DNA of 64,000 nucleotides from positions 16,817 to 80,816 of the forward strand of contig NZ_JAMKMS010000020.1 in the NCBI RefSeq assembly GCF_023634655.1, in the 5' to 3' direction. Under the pieces are notes generated by a model, which saw only the letters and a program-made list of their open reading frames with translations, was not told where the DNA came from and did no database searches. Within the stretch, counting starts at the first letter, position 1; each line of letters starts with the position of its first letter. Positions 8,487-16,996 of the stretch are shown piece by piece. This DNA comes from Vibrio methylphosphonaticus. Its GTDB lineage: Bacteria; Pseudomonadota; Gammaproteobacteria; Enterobacterales; Vibrionaceae. The translations under genes were made by a program, and so were the position numbers.

Positions 8487-10190
8487 ATGGCGAGTATATC
8501 CAGACAAGCATACGCAGAGATGTTTGGTCCTACTGTGGGGGACCGAGTACGTTTAGCGGATACAGAATTATGGTTAGAGGTAGAAAAAGACCTGACTGTG
8601 TATGGAGACGAGGTTAAGTTTGGTGGTGGTAAGGTCATTCGTGATGGAATGGGACAAAGCCAAAGACCAAGCCGGGAGACGCCAGATCTTGTGATCACCA
8701 ATGCATTGATTCTGGACTACTGGGGCATCATCAAAGCAGATGTGGCGGTTAAGAACGGTCGCATTGACGCGATAGGTAAGGCGGGCAATCCCGACATCCA
8801 ACCGGGCGTTGATATCATTGTTGGTCCGGGTACGGAAGTACTGGCTGGTGAAGGTTCAATACTGACCGCTGGTGGAATTGACTCTCACATCCACTTTATT
8901 TGCCCTCAACAAATTGAAGAAGCCTTAGCTTCCGGTGTCACGACTATGATCGGCGGTGGTACGGGACCCAATACGGGAACGAATGCCACGACATGTACGC
9001 CGGGTCCGTGGAATATGCACCGAATGCTTGAATCTCTGGACCAATTTCCCATGAACTTTGGTTTACTTGGCAAGGGTAATGCGAGTCAGCCCGAAGCGCT
9101 TCGCGAGCAAGTGACAGCCGGAGCAGTTGGTTTGAAATTGCACGAAGATTGGGGAACCACACCAGCGTCTATTGACACTTGTTTAACGGTTGCTGACGAG
9201 ATGGACGTTCAAGTTGCTATTCATACTGATACGCTCAATGAATCGGGCTTTGTTGAGTCGACATTGGGTGCGATTGGTGACCGCGTTATTCATACTTATC
9301 ATACTGAGGGCGCGGGCGGTGGGCATGCCCCCGATATCATTAAAGCGGCGGGCGAATCCAACGTACTTCCCTCTTCCACCAATCCAACCAGACCTTATAC
9401 CGTGAATACGGTAGACGAGCATTTAGACATGCTAATGGTCTGTCACCACTTGTCACCATCGATAGCGGAAGATGTCGCATTTGCTGAATCTCGTATTCGA
9501 CGTGAAACCATCGCTGCTGAAGACATTTTGCATGATCTTGGTGCCTTTTCAATGATTGCGTCAGACTCGCAAGCGATGGGACGAGTGGGGGAAGTCATCA
9601 CTCGTACTTGGCAAACCGCACATAAGATGAAAGTGCAACGGGGGAGCCTGAAACAAGATTCTAGCTATAGCGACAACTTTCGCCTAAAACGATATATCGC
9701 TAAGTACACTATAAACCCCGCGATTACCCACGGCATGGCACATGAAATTGGTTCAATTGAAGTCGGGAAACTGGCGGATTTAGTACTTTGGAAACCGGCA
9801 TTTTTCGGTGTCAAACCTAGCGTCATTTTGAAAGGTGGCATGATTGCCATGGCACCAATGGGCGATCCGAATGCGTCTATCCCAACCCCGCAACCGGTTC
9901 ATTATCGCTCTATGTTTGGTAGCTATGGTAAGGCGTCTCAGAACACATCAATGCTGTTTGTTTCTCAGGCTGCGCAAGATGCTGGCATTGCTTCTGAGTT
10001 AGGGCTGGGCAGCTTGATTGGTGTTGCTAAGCAGTGCCGAACCATTAGCAAAGCAGACATGAAGTTAAATGATTGGCAACCCAATATTGAAGTCGACTCG
10101 CAAACGTATCAGGTTCGAGCAGATGGTGAATTGTTGGTGTGTGAACCGGCTGAAGTGCTGCCTATGGCTCAGCGTTACTTTCTGTTTTAA
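8487..10190 (+). CDS. ureC: Urease alpha (catalytic) subunit
   Basis: Hydrolyses urea to ammonia and carbamate at a di-nickel site in the cytoplasm. The protein is 567 residues, the usual length. All active-site landmarks are present: the metal-binding HIH in GGIDSHIHFICPQQ, the lysine to be carbamylated in GLKLHEDWG, His of AIHTDTLNESG, the GGGHAPD loop, the mobile-flap catalytic His in MVCHHLSPS, and the metal-ligand Asp in MIASDSQAMGR. AAGGAAG lies just before the ATG. The sequence looks fully functional. Confidence 0.97.
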   Translation: MASISRQAYAEMFGPTVGDRVRLADTELWLEVEKDLTVYGDEVKFGGGKVIRDGMGQSQRPSRETPDLVITNALILDYWGIIKADVAVKNGRIDAIGKAGNPDIQPGVDIIVGPGTEVLAGEGSILTAGGIDSHIHFICPQQIEEALASGVTTMIGGGTGPNTGTNATTCTPGPWNMHRMLESLDQFPMNFGLLGKGNASQPEALREQVTAGAVGLKLHEDWGTTPASIDTCLTVADEMDVQVAIHTDTLNESGFVESTLGAIGDRVIHTYHTEGAGGGHAPDIIKAAGESNVLPSSTNPTRPYTVNTVDEHLDMLMVCHHLSPSIAEDVAFAESRIRRETIAAEDILHDLGAFSMIASDSQAMGRVGEVITRTWQTAHKMKVQRGSLKQDSSYSDNFRLKRYIAKYTINPAITHGMAHEIGSIEVGKLADLVLWKPAFFGVKPSVILKGGMIAMAPMGDPNASIPTPQPVHYRSMFGSYGKASQNTSMLFVSQAAQDAGIASELGLGSLIGVAKQCRTISKADMKLNDWQPNIEVDSQTYQVRADGELLVCEPAEVLPMAQRYFLF

Positions 10191-10242
10191 CCCCTATTAT
10201 CCCAGCACGTCTTTGAATTTTTGAGTTATTGAGGACAACACA

Positions 10243-10695
10243 TTGATCGAACTAACAGAAATATCAGAACAACTCACGACAAAGCCTCATGCATTTTTGA
10301 GTTTGCCGATTGATAGTCGCATTAAAAGCCGTCTAAAAGTGATACTTGATGATGGCCGTGACGCAGGGCTTTTTTTGCCACGCGGGCACATTTTGCGTGG
10401 TGGTGAACAGTTAAAAAGCTTATGTGGCCTAGTGATTGAAGTGAAAGCCGCACCGGAGAAGGTATCGTCCGTCTATTGCAGTGACTTGCTTTTACTGACT
10501 CGTGTCGCTTACCACCTTGGTAATCGTCACGTGCCGTTGCAAGTGGAGTTTGGTTGGGTTCGTTACCAGCATGATCACGTACTGGATGAGATGGTCGAAG
10601 GTTTAGGTGCAAAAGTTGCGGTCGAGCTTGAACCCTTTGAGCCTGAAGGCGGTGCCTACGGAGGGAAAAGTGGCGGGGGTCATCACCACCACTAG
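10243..10695 (+). CDS. ureE: Urease accessory nickel chaperone UreE
   Basis: Metallochaperone that hands nickel to UreG, 150 residues. The N-terminal half contains the peptide-binding domain (LFLPRGHILRGG). The tail ends GGGHHHH, a short histidine cluster that binds nickel, shorter than the His-rich tail of Klebsiella UreE. The start codon is TTG at 10243, supported by GAGGA nine bases upstream; no ATG in frame gives the complete domain. Confidence 0.92.
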   Translation: MIELTEISEQLTTKPHAFLSLPIDSRIKSRLKVILDDGRDAGLFLPRGHILRGGEQLKSLCGLVIEVKAAPEKVSSVYCSDLLLLTRVAYHLGNRHVPLQVEFGWVRYQHDHVLDEMVEGLGAKVAVELEPFEPEGGAYGGKSGGGHHHH

Positions 10696-10767
10696 GTACA
10701 TGACTTAATTGCTACGGCACTCAACTTACATTCAAAACACAATAAATAACAAGAAAAGGACACTTCA

Positions 10768-11337
10768 ATGAAATCAACGTTTGTCAAAATTAGCGCAGCT
10801 GCATTTTCTCTTTTTCCAGTCGTCGCGCTGGCTCACCCAGGTCATGATTCAATGGCGTTCACGAGTGGTTTGACACACCCTATCACTGGTATTGACCATC
10901 TTATTATGTTGGTTGCTTTTGGCTTACTTGTTGGCTGCTTAACGATCACCAAGAAACAAAAACTAGGCTTATTGGCGAGCGCGTTAATCACTCTTATGGT
11001 TGGATTACTGGCGGGTTCCGTCTTTGGCTTAGCGTCGGGTGTTGAATTGGCGATAGTTGCGTCTTTATTTGTGGTGAGTTTAGCCATCTGGCAAGTATTT
11101 GGTGCGTCACAGCGTATGGTGAAGTTGGCCGTAGGGTTTTGTATTGGCATGATGTTTTTCCACGGGTACGCGCACGGTGTTGAGGCCCAAGGGACGTTAG
11201 GTCAATTTTCTTTGGGAATGGCGATTGGAGCAAGCGCATTGATGGTGATTGGGACTCAATTGGGACAAGCGTTAGCATCACGTTGGATGTCCGTAGGTGT
11301 GGCAGCGGCGAGTTCATTGTTCTTGATGGCTGCTTAA
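10768..11337 (+). CDS. ureJ: HupE/UreJ-family membrane protein, probable nickel permease
   Basis: Integral membrane protein of 189 residues with a cleavable-looking signal segment (ending VALAHPGHDS) and about six hydrophobic helices. The HPGHD start of the mature protein and the membrane-embedded HPITGIDHLIMLVAFG motif are the HupE/UreJ signature. The family is associated with nickel uptake for hydrogenase and urease. Its place between ureE and ureF supports a nickel role for urease. It ends three bases before ureF. Confidence 0.88.
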   Translation: MKSTFVKISAAAFSLFPVVALAHPGHDSMAFTSGLTHPITGIDHLIMLVAFGLLVGCLTITKKQKLGLLASALITLMVGLLAGSVFGLASGVELAIVASLFVVSLAIWQVFGASQRMVKLAVGFCIGMMFFHGYAHGVEAQGTLGQFSLGMAIGASALMVIGTQLGQALASRWMSVGVAAASSLFLMAA

Positions 11338-11340
11338 TGT

Positions 11341-12033
11341 ATGCCGATTAGCGCTGAGATTGACAATGACGTGTCAACCTATCGACTGTTTCAACTTATC
11401 AGTCCATCTTTGCCTATTGGCGGGTTTACTTACTCACAGGGTTTGGAATGGGCGGTAGAGGCAACATGGGTGACGAACCGAACATCCATGGAGGAGTGGC
11501 TCGGCAACATGTTGTTTAGCAGCGTTGCGACGCTTGAGTTGCCGATTATCGATAGGCTGTATGACGCAGTTCGAGCAAAGGATACGGCTCAAATTCAGAA
11601 GCTTTCTCAGATGCTCCATAGCAGCCGAGAGACGAAAGAGCTCAGAGCAGAGGAAAAGCAGCGCGGGTTAGCACTCAATACGCTACTTAAACGGCTTGAA
11701 ATTCAGGTCGATGGGGTCGAATTAAGCGATTACCCTGCTAATCAACTCCTTGGATTGTGTGTCGCTGCGGTGCATTGGAATATCGATTTAATGGCCTTAA
11801 AAAAAGGCTACCTGTGGAGCTGGGCGGAGAATTTAGTGATGGCTGGCGTTAAGTTGGTACCTCTTGGTCAGACGGATGGTCAGATTGCATTAATCAATCT
11901 ATCCGATCAATTCACTAAAGCTTTACGGATTGCCGAGCAAACAGAAGACTGGATGATTGGCAGTTTTACGCCATCTGTGTCCATTGCCAGCAGTCTGCAT
12001 GAAACACAATATACCCGGCTTTTTCGTTCTTAA
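11341..12033 (+). CDS. ureF: Urease accessory protein UreF
   Basis: Part of the UreD-UreF-UreG activation complex and gates the UreG GTPase, 230 residues. The family string SPSLPIGGFTYSQGLEWAVE is present near residue 20. Sequence in the second half (LCVAAVHWNIDLMALKKGYL) is helical, as in known UreF structures. ureG follows after about 40 bp. Confidence 0.93.
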   Translation: MPISAEIDNDVSTYRLFQLISPSLPIGGFTYSQGLEWAVEATWVTNRTSMEEWLGNMLFSSVATLELPIIDRLYDAVRAKDTAQIQKLSQMLHSSRETKELRAEEKQRGLALNTLLKRLEIQVDGVELSDYPANQLLGLCVAAVHWNIDLMALKKGYLWSWAENLVMAGVKLVPLGQTDGQIALINLSDQFTKALRIAEQTEDWMIGSFTPSVSIASSLHETQYTRLFRS

Positions 12034-12072
12034 TGAAAAACAGCGAAACAAGATGATGATATAGGAAATACT

Positions 12073-12693
12073 ATGGAAAGTTACAAACAACCGTTACGAA
12101 TTGGCATTGGGGGTCCAGTAGGATCCGGTAAAACGGCGTTGTTGGAAGTCTTGTGTAAAGCAATTCGCGACAAGCTCAATATCGCGGTCGTTACCAATGA
12201 TATTTATACTCAAGAGGACGCCAAGATCCTTACCCGAGCAGAAGCACTTGAGCCAGATAGAATCATCGGCGTAGAAACGGGAGGCTGTCCTCACACCGCT
12301 ATTCGTGAAGATGCTTCAATGAACCTGGCTGCCGTAGAAGAGCTCGCTAAGCTGCATAAAAATCTTGATGTTGTCTTTGTAGAAAGCGGCGGTGATAACC
12401 TAAGCGCCACTTTTAGCCCTGAATTAGCGGACTTAACTATTTATGTCATTGATGTAGCCGAGGGTGAAAAAATTCCTCGTAAAGGCGGCCCCGGTATTAC
12501 TCGCTCGGATCTACTTGTCATCAATAAGATCGACCTTGCACCCTATGTGGGAGCGTCACTAGAAGTGATGGAACAAGATACGCAAAGGATGCGTCCAACC
12601 AAACCGTATGTGTTTACTAACCTGAAAGAGAGTCAGGGGCTCGATGTCATTATCGACTTCATTTTGACTCAAGGTATGCTCGAGTTTCATTAG
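12073..12693 (+). CDS. ureG: Urease accessory GTPase UreG
   Basis: SIMIBI-class GTPase that drives nickel delivery into urease, 206 residues. The P-loop is GGPVGSGKT at residues 14-22. Also visible are the nickel-binding Cys-Pro-His motif in ETGGCPHTAIRED, the ESGGDNL switch, and the NKIDLAP base-recognition motif. It is the last gene of the urease block, followed by a tandem-repeat hairpin that may end transcription. Confidence 0.96.
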   Translation: MESYKQPLRIGIGGPVGSGKTALLEVLCKAIRDKLNIAVVTNDIYTQEDAKILTRAEALEPDRIIGVETGGCPHTAIREDASMNLAAVEELAKLHKNLDVVFVESGGDNLSATFSPELADLTIYVIDVAEGEKIPRKGGPGITRSDLLVINKIDLAPYVGASLEVMEQDTQRMRPTKPYVFTNLKESQGLDVIIDFILTQGMLEFH

Positions 12694-12703
12694 GCTTGAT
12701 GAT

Positions 12704-12751
12704 AGCCATGGTTAACGGTTAACGGTTAACGGTTAACGGTTAACCATGGCT
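12704..12751. repeat. Five tandem GGTTAAC units inside an inverted repeat
   Basis: Five perfect copies of the heptamer GGTTAAC run from 12710 to 12744, flanked by AGCCAT on the left and CATGGCT on the right. The outer 13 bases on each side (AGCCATGGTTAAC and GTTAACCATGGCT) are exact complements, so the tract can fold into a long hairpin. It lies between the converging ureG and the unknown gene at 12788-13246 and may act as a bidirectional terminator, although no T run follows. Confidence 0.85.
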
Positions 12752-12787
12752 TGGTTTAATGACATCAGAGAATACAGAAAGCGTTGG

Positions 12788-13246
12788 CTATGCTGATGGG
12801 TTTTGCTTGGCATTAATACTGGCGTAGGTATGCAGGAGTTCAGTAAGGATTTTTACCCAACCGAAGGCTTCAACGGGAGGATCAATGAGAAGTTTCTCAA
12901 CGTGCTCACAATGCGTTTCCAGCGTAATAGCCTGCTCCAAATTAAATGAGATGGCATAAAAGTGCCAAAGCACCAATCGTGTCATTCGCTCACTGTTTTG
13001 TTTCGCATTTTCAGAATCATCAAAGGCTTGCTGGATCTCACATAACGCAATCGCCGTCATACGAAGCGTTGCATCCAACCGTGCCGACATCATACGCTCT
13101 TCACTGTCGACTTCTTCTTGTTCAAAAGTGAACAGCTCACTCATGACTTCTTCAGGTACCATCTTACTGATCATTCGCATACTGAACTCTTCTAGTTCAT
13201 GGCGTGGCATGGTGACAAGACAATTAAAGGTGTAATCACGAAGCAT
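12788..13246 (-). CDS. Conserved-looking hypothetical protein, helical, 152 aa
   Basis: I do not recognise this protein. It is 152 residues with no signal peptide or membrane helix, rich in Met, Glu and Leu, and predicted mostly helical by eye. There is an acidic stretch around residues 40-55 (FTFEQEEVDSEERMM). The stop faces the ureG repeat. The next minus-strand gene upstream is the DEAD-box helicase, about 160 bp away. The regular codon structure and sensible start make it a real gene rather than a chance frame. No function can be assigned. Confidence 0.6.
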   Translation of the reverse strand: MLRDYTFNCLVTMPRHELEEFSMRMISKMVPEEVMSELFTFEQEEVDSEERMMSARLDATLRMTAIALCEIQQAFDDSENAKQNSERMTRLVLWHFYAISFNLEQAITLETHCEHVEKLLIDPPVEAFGWVKILTELLHTYASINAKQNPSA

Positions 13247-13404
13247 AAGATAGTCGCTCTAGTTTGCTGTTAAGTGGGTTAGGGTTATAAAGCTAGTGGA
13301 CGTTCACTGGCGTTAAAAAACAAAGACCCAGCGATGAGCTAGGTCATGTTAACGATTCATCGACGACGAATTAGGATAAGAAAACCTAACGAAATCGTGC
13401 CGAA

Positions 13405-14700
13405 TTATCCTTTTAAACGGGTCGTTTTATTTGATTTATTTTTAATCGCACGAGCAAAGCGAAGACGACGTTCAGCTGAGCTTTGCTCGTCTGAATTATT
13501 AGTGCGGCCTTGGCGGTCTTTAAAGGCGGGTTTGCTCTGCATCTTAGTTAAAAGTGCATCACGACTGGCTGGTTCATAACCCGCCAATTGAATGCGTTTG
13601 ATTCGTTGCTGAATCAACTTTTCAACTTGAACTAGCGTGAGTTCTTCCTCACGGCTAACAAATGAAACTGCGTGACCTTGTTGCCCTGCGCGCCCTGTAC
13701 GACCGATGCGGTGTACGTAGTCTTCCGCAAGGAACGGCATATCGTAGTTCACTACATGTGGCAAACCTTGGATATCTAAACCGCGAGCAGCAACTTCCGT
13801 GGCTACCATGACACGTGCTTTACCTGATTTAAATTCATCCAACGCACGGCGACGTGCGCTCTGAGCTTTATCACCATGGCAAAGTACCGCATTGATACCG
13901 TCAAGTTTGAGCTCTTTTACTACTTCATTAGCGGTTTCTTTGTAGTTCACAAAAACCAACACTTGTTGCCAGTTCTTGCGACCAATCAACTCAGACAGCA
14001 GTTCGCGTTTACGATCTTCGTCAACAGGGTAAACAACATGCGCAACGGTGTCGGCGGTTGAGTTTTCTGCGTTAACGATAATACGTTTTGGCTTACGCAA
14101 TAAGTCTTGCGCCAATGCGTTCATTTGTGGGGATGACGTTGCAGAGAAAAGCATGGTTTGTGGGTGCTGAGCAATGCCATTCATGATGGTACGAATTGCA
14201 CTAATAAAGCCCATATCTAGCATGCGGTCGGCTTCATCAAAAACCAAAAATTCAAGGCTAGCAAAACTAATGTTACCCAGTTCAAGGTGCTCGATTAAGC
14301 GACCTGGCGTAGCAACAAGGATGTCTACACCGGCGCTAAGCTTACGTTCTTGAGATGACATTTTTGCCCCACCAAAAACGGCAGCGACAGAGATATCAAC
14401 GTATTTGGTGTAGTTCTCAATGTTATGTGCGATTTGGTCAACAAGCTCACGCGTCGGTGCAAGAATCAAAGCACGCACTTGTGCTCGGCGGCGTGATTGT
14501 GGCTGCTCAACCATTTGCTGAATAATAGGCAAAGAAAATGCAGCTGTTTTACCTGTACCAGTTTGTGCATGTGCAAGGATATCGGCACCACGACGAGCGT
14601 GCGGGATAGCCTGTTGTTGAACGGGCGTGAGTTTTTCATAACCACACTCAGTTAGTGCGCGCACAATATCAGCTGAAAAACCTTGTGATAAAAATGACAT
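13405..14700 (-). CDS. DEAD-box ATP-dependent RNA helicase, RhlE-like
   Basis: Superfamily 2 RNA helicase of 431 residues, presumably acting on rRNA or mRNA structure. Visible motifs: the Q motif (GYEKLTPVQQQAIP), motif I AHAQTGTGKTAAF, motif Ia PTRELVDQI, motif II VFDEADRMLDMGF, motif III SAT, and motif VI HRIGRTGRAGQQG. The C-terminal tail of about 50 residues is basic and polar, as in RhlE-type proteins. RhlE is the closest family by eye; separation from SrmB/DbpA-type paralogues would need alignment. It has its own promoter region from 14701 upward. Confidence 0.85.
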   Translation of the reverse strand: MSFLSQGFSADIVRALTECGYEKLTPVQQQAIPHARRGADILAHAQTGTGKTAAFSLPIIQQMVEQPQSRRRAQVRALILAPTRELVDQIAHNIENYTKYVDISVAAVFGGAKMSSQERKLSAGVDILVATPGRLIEHLELGNISFASLEFLVFDEADRMLDMGFISAIRTIMNGIAQHPQTMLFSATSSPQMNALAQDLLRKPKRIIVNAENSTADTVAHVVYPVDEDRKRELLSELIGRKNWQQVLVFVNYKETANEVVKELKLDGINAVLCHGDKAQSARRRALDEFKSGKARVMVATEVAARGLDIQGLPHVVNYDMPFLAEDYVHRIGRTGRAGQQGHAVSFVSREEELTLVQVEKLIQQRIKRIQLAGYEPASRDALLTKMQSKPAFKDRQGRTNNSDEQSSAERRLRFARAIKNKSNKTTRLKG

Positions 14701-14984
14701 TCTTTGTTCCTAAAAGCAGTGGCTGTTTTGGGTGCTTTTCAACACTAAAAAGTAGCAAACAGCGGCTGACCAAAAATACGGTCGCTGATTATAGAGGAAT
14801 AATCAGTACCTGTGGTGACTAATTTTAGGTGTTGGCGTAAATTTGTACAATGAAAGGTGTCGGAAGGCAATAAAGTGTGTTCATCTCCAATAAAGATGGA
14901 GAGCTTTTGGTTGTATCAAGTCGGATGGGGGAGATGATGCATCTCTGCCACGAAATGTGTTTAGGCAAGAGTCTCTTTTAATAA

Positions 14985-15325
14985 GAAAAAAATCTTGAGC
15001 GAACAAGTTCGAAGCAATGGTCATTTTATGCCTACTGTCAGTATAGATTTAAACTTGCGTACTGCTTTCGGTAATAAATCTTAACGCTTCATGCTTGCAG
15101 CGATCGTCTTCACATTATGGTTATCATCGCTATCAGCCAGTTCTTTCTGAATACGTCTTGAACCACCTCGTTCTCAACTAAGCTCAAAGGCTTCTTTGAC
15201 TTTGGTATCAAGCTGTTGGTGTACGGTCTCGCGTTGATACTCCTTGCGACGATTCTCAACCTAATAATAAAACCCACTTCGCGAAATAGATCGTGGTCTT
15301 TGTTACGATTTCTGGCTCCTCAGCT
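14985..15325 (-). pseudogene. Eroded IS3-family transposase remnant
   Basis: Read on the minus strand, 15262 down to about 15090 encodes a typical IS3 OrfB stretch: KEAFELS, an in-frame stop, then GGSRRIQKELADS and HNVKTIAASMKR followed by another stop. Beyond this, KAVRKFKS and, in a shifted frame, TIASNLFAQDF continue the IS3 OrfB pattern down to about 14990. Upstream, IVTKTTIYFAK (about 15280-15320) resembles the OrfA tail. At least three stops and one frameshift make it dead. No terminal inverted repeats were found. The flanks 14701-14984 and 15326-15600 contain no gene I can support. Confidence 0.7.
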
Positions 15326-15600
15326 TGTCGCGCTGTCAACTGCCTTAAAGCTTAGCGACTTCAACGGCTACTTCCAGTTAATAGGGTTAGGAGTTGAAGA
15401 CCATTCAGAATCGGATTTGCATCAAGCGAGCCTTTTGAAGTTCGTAATGAGGTTTGTTCAAGTGTTGTTTAAAAGCCATTTTGATTAATGTGTATAGCGT
15501 TGCCAAGTGTCTACTAATTTACAGATAGCTTGAGAAAAAATAATAGACTTTCTTAAAGCGTATAAATCAAAATAATCAGGACTGGCTGTGCTCATAGTAA

Positions 15601-15638
15601 AAAAACAGTCATACCAAAGATGGGATTGACTGTTTTTA
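15601..15638 (-). terminator. Terminator of the PTS operon
   Basis: AAAAACAGTC pairs with GACTGTTTTT around a 17-base loop, about 25 bp after the stop of the last operon gene. T tracts are present in both directions. Confidence 0.6.
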
Positions 15639-15663
15639 TATTGGAATAAGGCGCTGACCGAAG

Positions 15664-16236
15664 CTATCTCGTCAAAGGCATACCTACTAACGAGGACTCT
15701 TGTAACGCTCTAGGTCTGCCAGCAAGGGAAGTAAGTACTCCTTGTACGTCACCTCCTGTATCTTGATACACATAATAAACCTCTCCAATATTCATTGGCG
15801 ACGCCCTTTCTGCCAGCGTCATTAATTCAGGAATGTATTCTTCGCCTGGATGACCTTCTTTACGAATGGACAATCGCGAACGGTATCTATCAGCCACCAA
15901 TTCAGGAGAAATACTATTCCAGACTTCGATTATTTCAACTACATCGGATTGCCTAACATAGCTCTCTAGCAATTCTTTGGATTGAAAGCCAAACCACGCA
16001 TCAATTACATATACGCAATCATCTGGAGCACTAGCGACGGTGTCCCAAATTACCTTGTAAGCCGCTTTTCCTAGTGCTCGGTTAAACTCACGGTCAATGT
16101 CGACATGTAGACCCATAAATGGCTCTTTGATGGTATCAATAGAGAGATAAGGCCACCCGAAGTGCTTTGCTATCTTAGATGCTACGGTACTTTTCCCCGA
16201 AGCGGGGATTCCATTCACTATGATGACTTTCTTCAT
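15664..16236 (-). CDS. P-loop kinase-like NTPase of a PTS operon
   Basis: Small P-loop protein of 190 residues. The Walker A motif is GIPASGKST at residues 9-17, with the form of small-molecule kinases (AAA_33, gluconate-kinase or adenylylsulfate-kinase-like). A lid-like region with several Arg follows (VADRYRSRLSIRKEG). It is the last gene of the operon, its start overlapping the IIA stop by four bases, so it belongs functionally to the sugar pathway. It may phosphorylate a sugar or intermediate or act in regulation; the sequence does not decide. It has no transmembrane segment. Confidence 0.7.
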   Translation of the reverse strand: MKKVIIVNGIPASGKSTVASKIAKHFGWPYLSIDTIKEPFMGLHVDIDREFNRALGKAAYKVIWDTVASAPDDCVYVIDAWFGFQSKELLESYVRQSDVVEIIEVWNSISPELVADRYRSRLSIRKEGHPGEEYIPELMTLAERASPMNIGEVYYVYQDTGGDVQGVLTSLAGRPRALQESSLVGMPLTR

Positions 16237-16670
16237 AATAGGGCTAGAACCTCTTCTTTTACTTTGGCTGAAGCTATCTGATCTCGTACCGACGGTTCCA
16301 TTAATGCTTCAAAGATGGGCTTTAAGCCTTCTTCGATATGACTATGATTATCGATTGCGGAGAGCATGATAATGATATTGACATCAGGACTACCGTTTAT
16401 TGAAATCGGGTTCTTCAATGTTACTAGGCTAAAACCGAGTTTATTTGCTCCCTCTTCTGGCCTTGCATGAGGCAAAGCAAATTTTTCATCTTCGAAGACG
16501 TAGTATGCACCCACCTCCTTTGTACCAGTAATGATTGCATCTAAATACTCTGGTGAGATAGTGCCATTCGTGACAAGAGGAATGGCGGCTACTTGCAGCG
16601 CCTTTTCCCAATCCGGCTCATCGATTTGAAGTTGTACCGCATCCGCCTCTGATAATAGTTTCTTAAGCAT
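16233..16670 (-). CDS. PTS EIIA component, fructose/mannitol/ascorbate (EIIA-2) type
   Basis: Phosphoryl carrier that receives phosphate from HPr and passes it to the IIB protein. With the ATG at 16670 it is 145 residues, normal for a free-standing EIIA-2 domain. The active histidine is in FALPHARPEEGANKLG, the canonical PHARP context. The frame is also open to a TTG at 16682, but GGAGGT just before the ATG at 16670 favours the shorter form. It overlaps the downstream kinase gene by four bases. Confidence 0.87.
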   Translation of the reverse strand: MLKKLLSEADAVQLQIDEPDWEKALQVAAIPLVTNGTISPEYLDAIITGTKEVGAYYVFEDEKFALPHARPEEGANKLGFSLVTLKNPISINGSPDVNIIIMLSAIDNHSHIEEGLKPIFEALMEPSVRDQIASAKVKEEVLALL

Positions 16671-16682
16671 CCCCACCTCCAA

Positions 16683-16949
16683 TCAAAAATTCGTTCTAGC
16701 CATATTTCGTAATTCATTCATTCGGGTAAATACATCATTCACTCTACCCCGATACGTTGGTGCTTGAGCAAATACCGAAGCAGCCTTGCTGTATTTCGCA
16801 ACGAGGTCTTGTTGAACCTGTACATTTGAAGTATCGCATTCAAGAATGGCTTCTAACTTCTTAATATCTTCATCAAGCTCTGTAGCTTGCGTTTCATCAA
16901 CTGGTACTACTTGATTATTACGGCCAAATAGTTTGGAGAATATACCCAT
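16683..16949 (-). CDS. Small hypothetical protein within the PTS operon, 88 aa
   Basis: Unrecognised 88-residue soluble protein starting MGIFSKLFGRNNQ, acidic in the middle and with a helical, Arg-containing C-terminal half (YRGRVNDVFTRMNELRNMAR). No signal peptide or known motif is visible; the amphipathic MGIFSKLFG start could associate with the membrane. It lies tightly between the aldolase and EIIA genes, with a good ribosome-binding site (AGGAGG-like) before its ATG, so it is very likely translated. A regulatory or structural partner of the pathway is possible, but this is inference from position only. Confidence 0.65.
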   Translation of the reverse strand: MGIFSKLFGRNNQVVPVDETQATELDEDIKKLEAILECDTSNVQVQQDLVAKYSKAASVFAQAPTYRGRVNDVFTRMNELRNMARTNF

Positions 16950-16996
16950 TTTTTACCTCCTAAATGCCCTGCTGGTTTCCCAGCAGGGCCATATGA

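Noticed and set aside
15216..15488. 90-codon plus-strand frame
   Set aside because: It is antisense to the IS3 transposase relic and has no family features.
16671..16682. TTG start extending the EIIA protein by four residues
   Set aside because: The ATG at 16670 has GGAGGT immediately upstream, which overlaps the extension.
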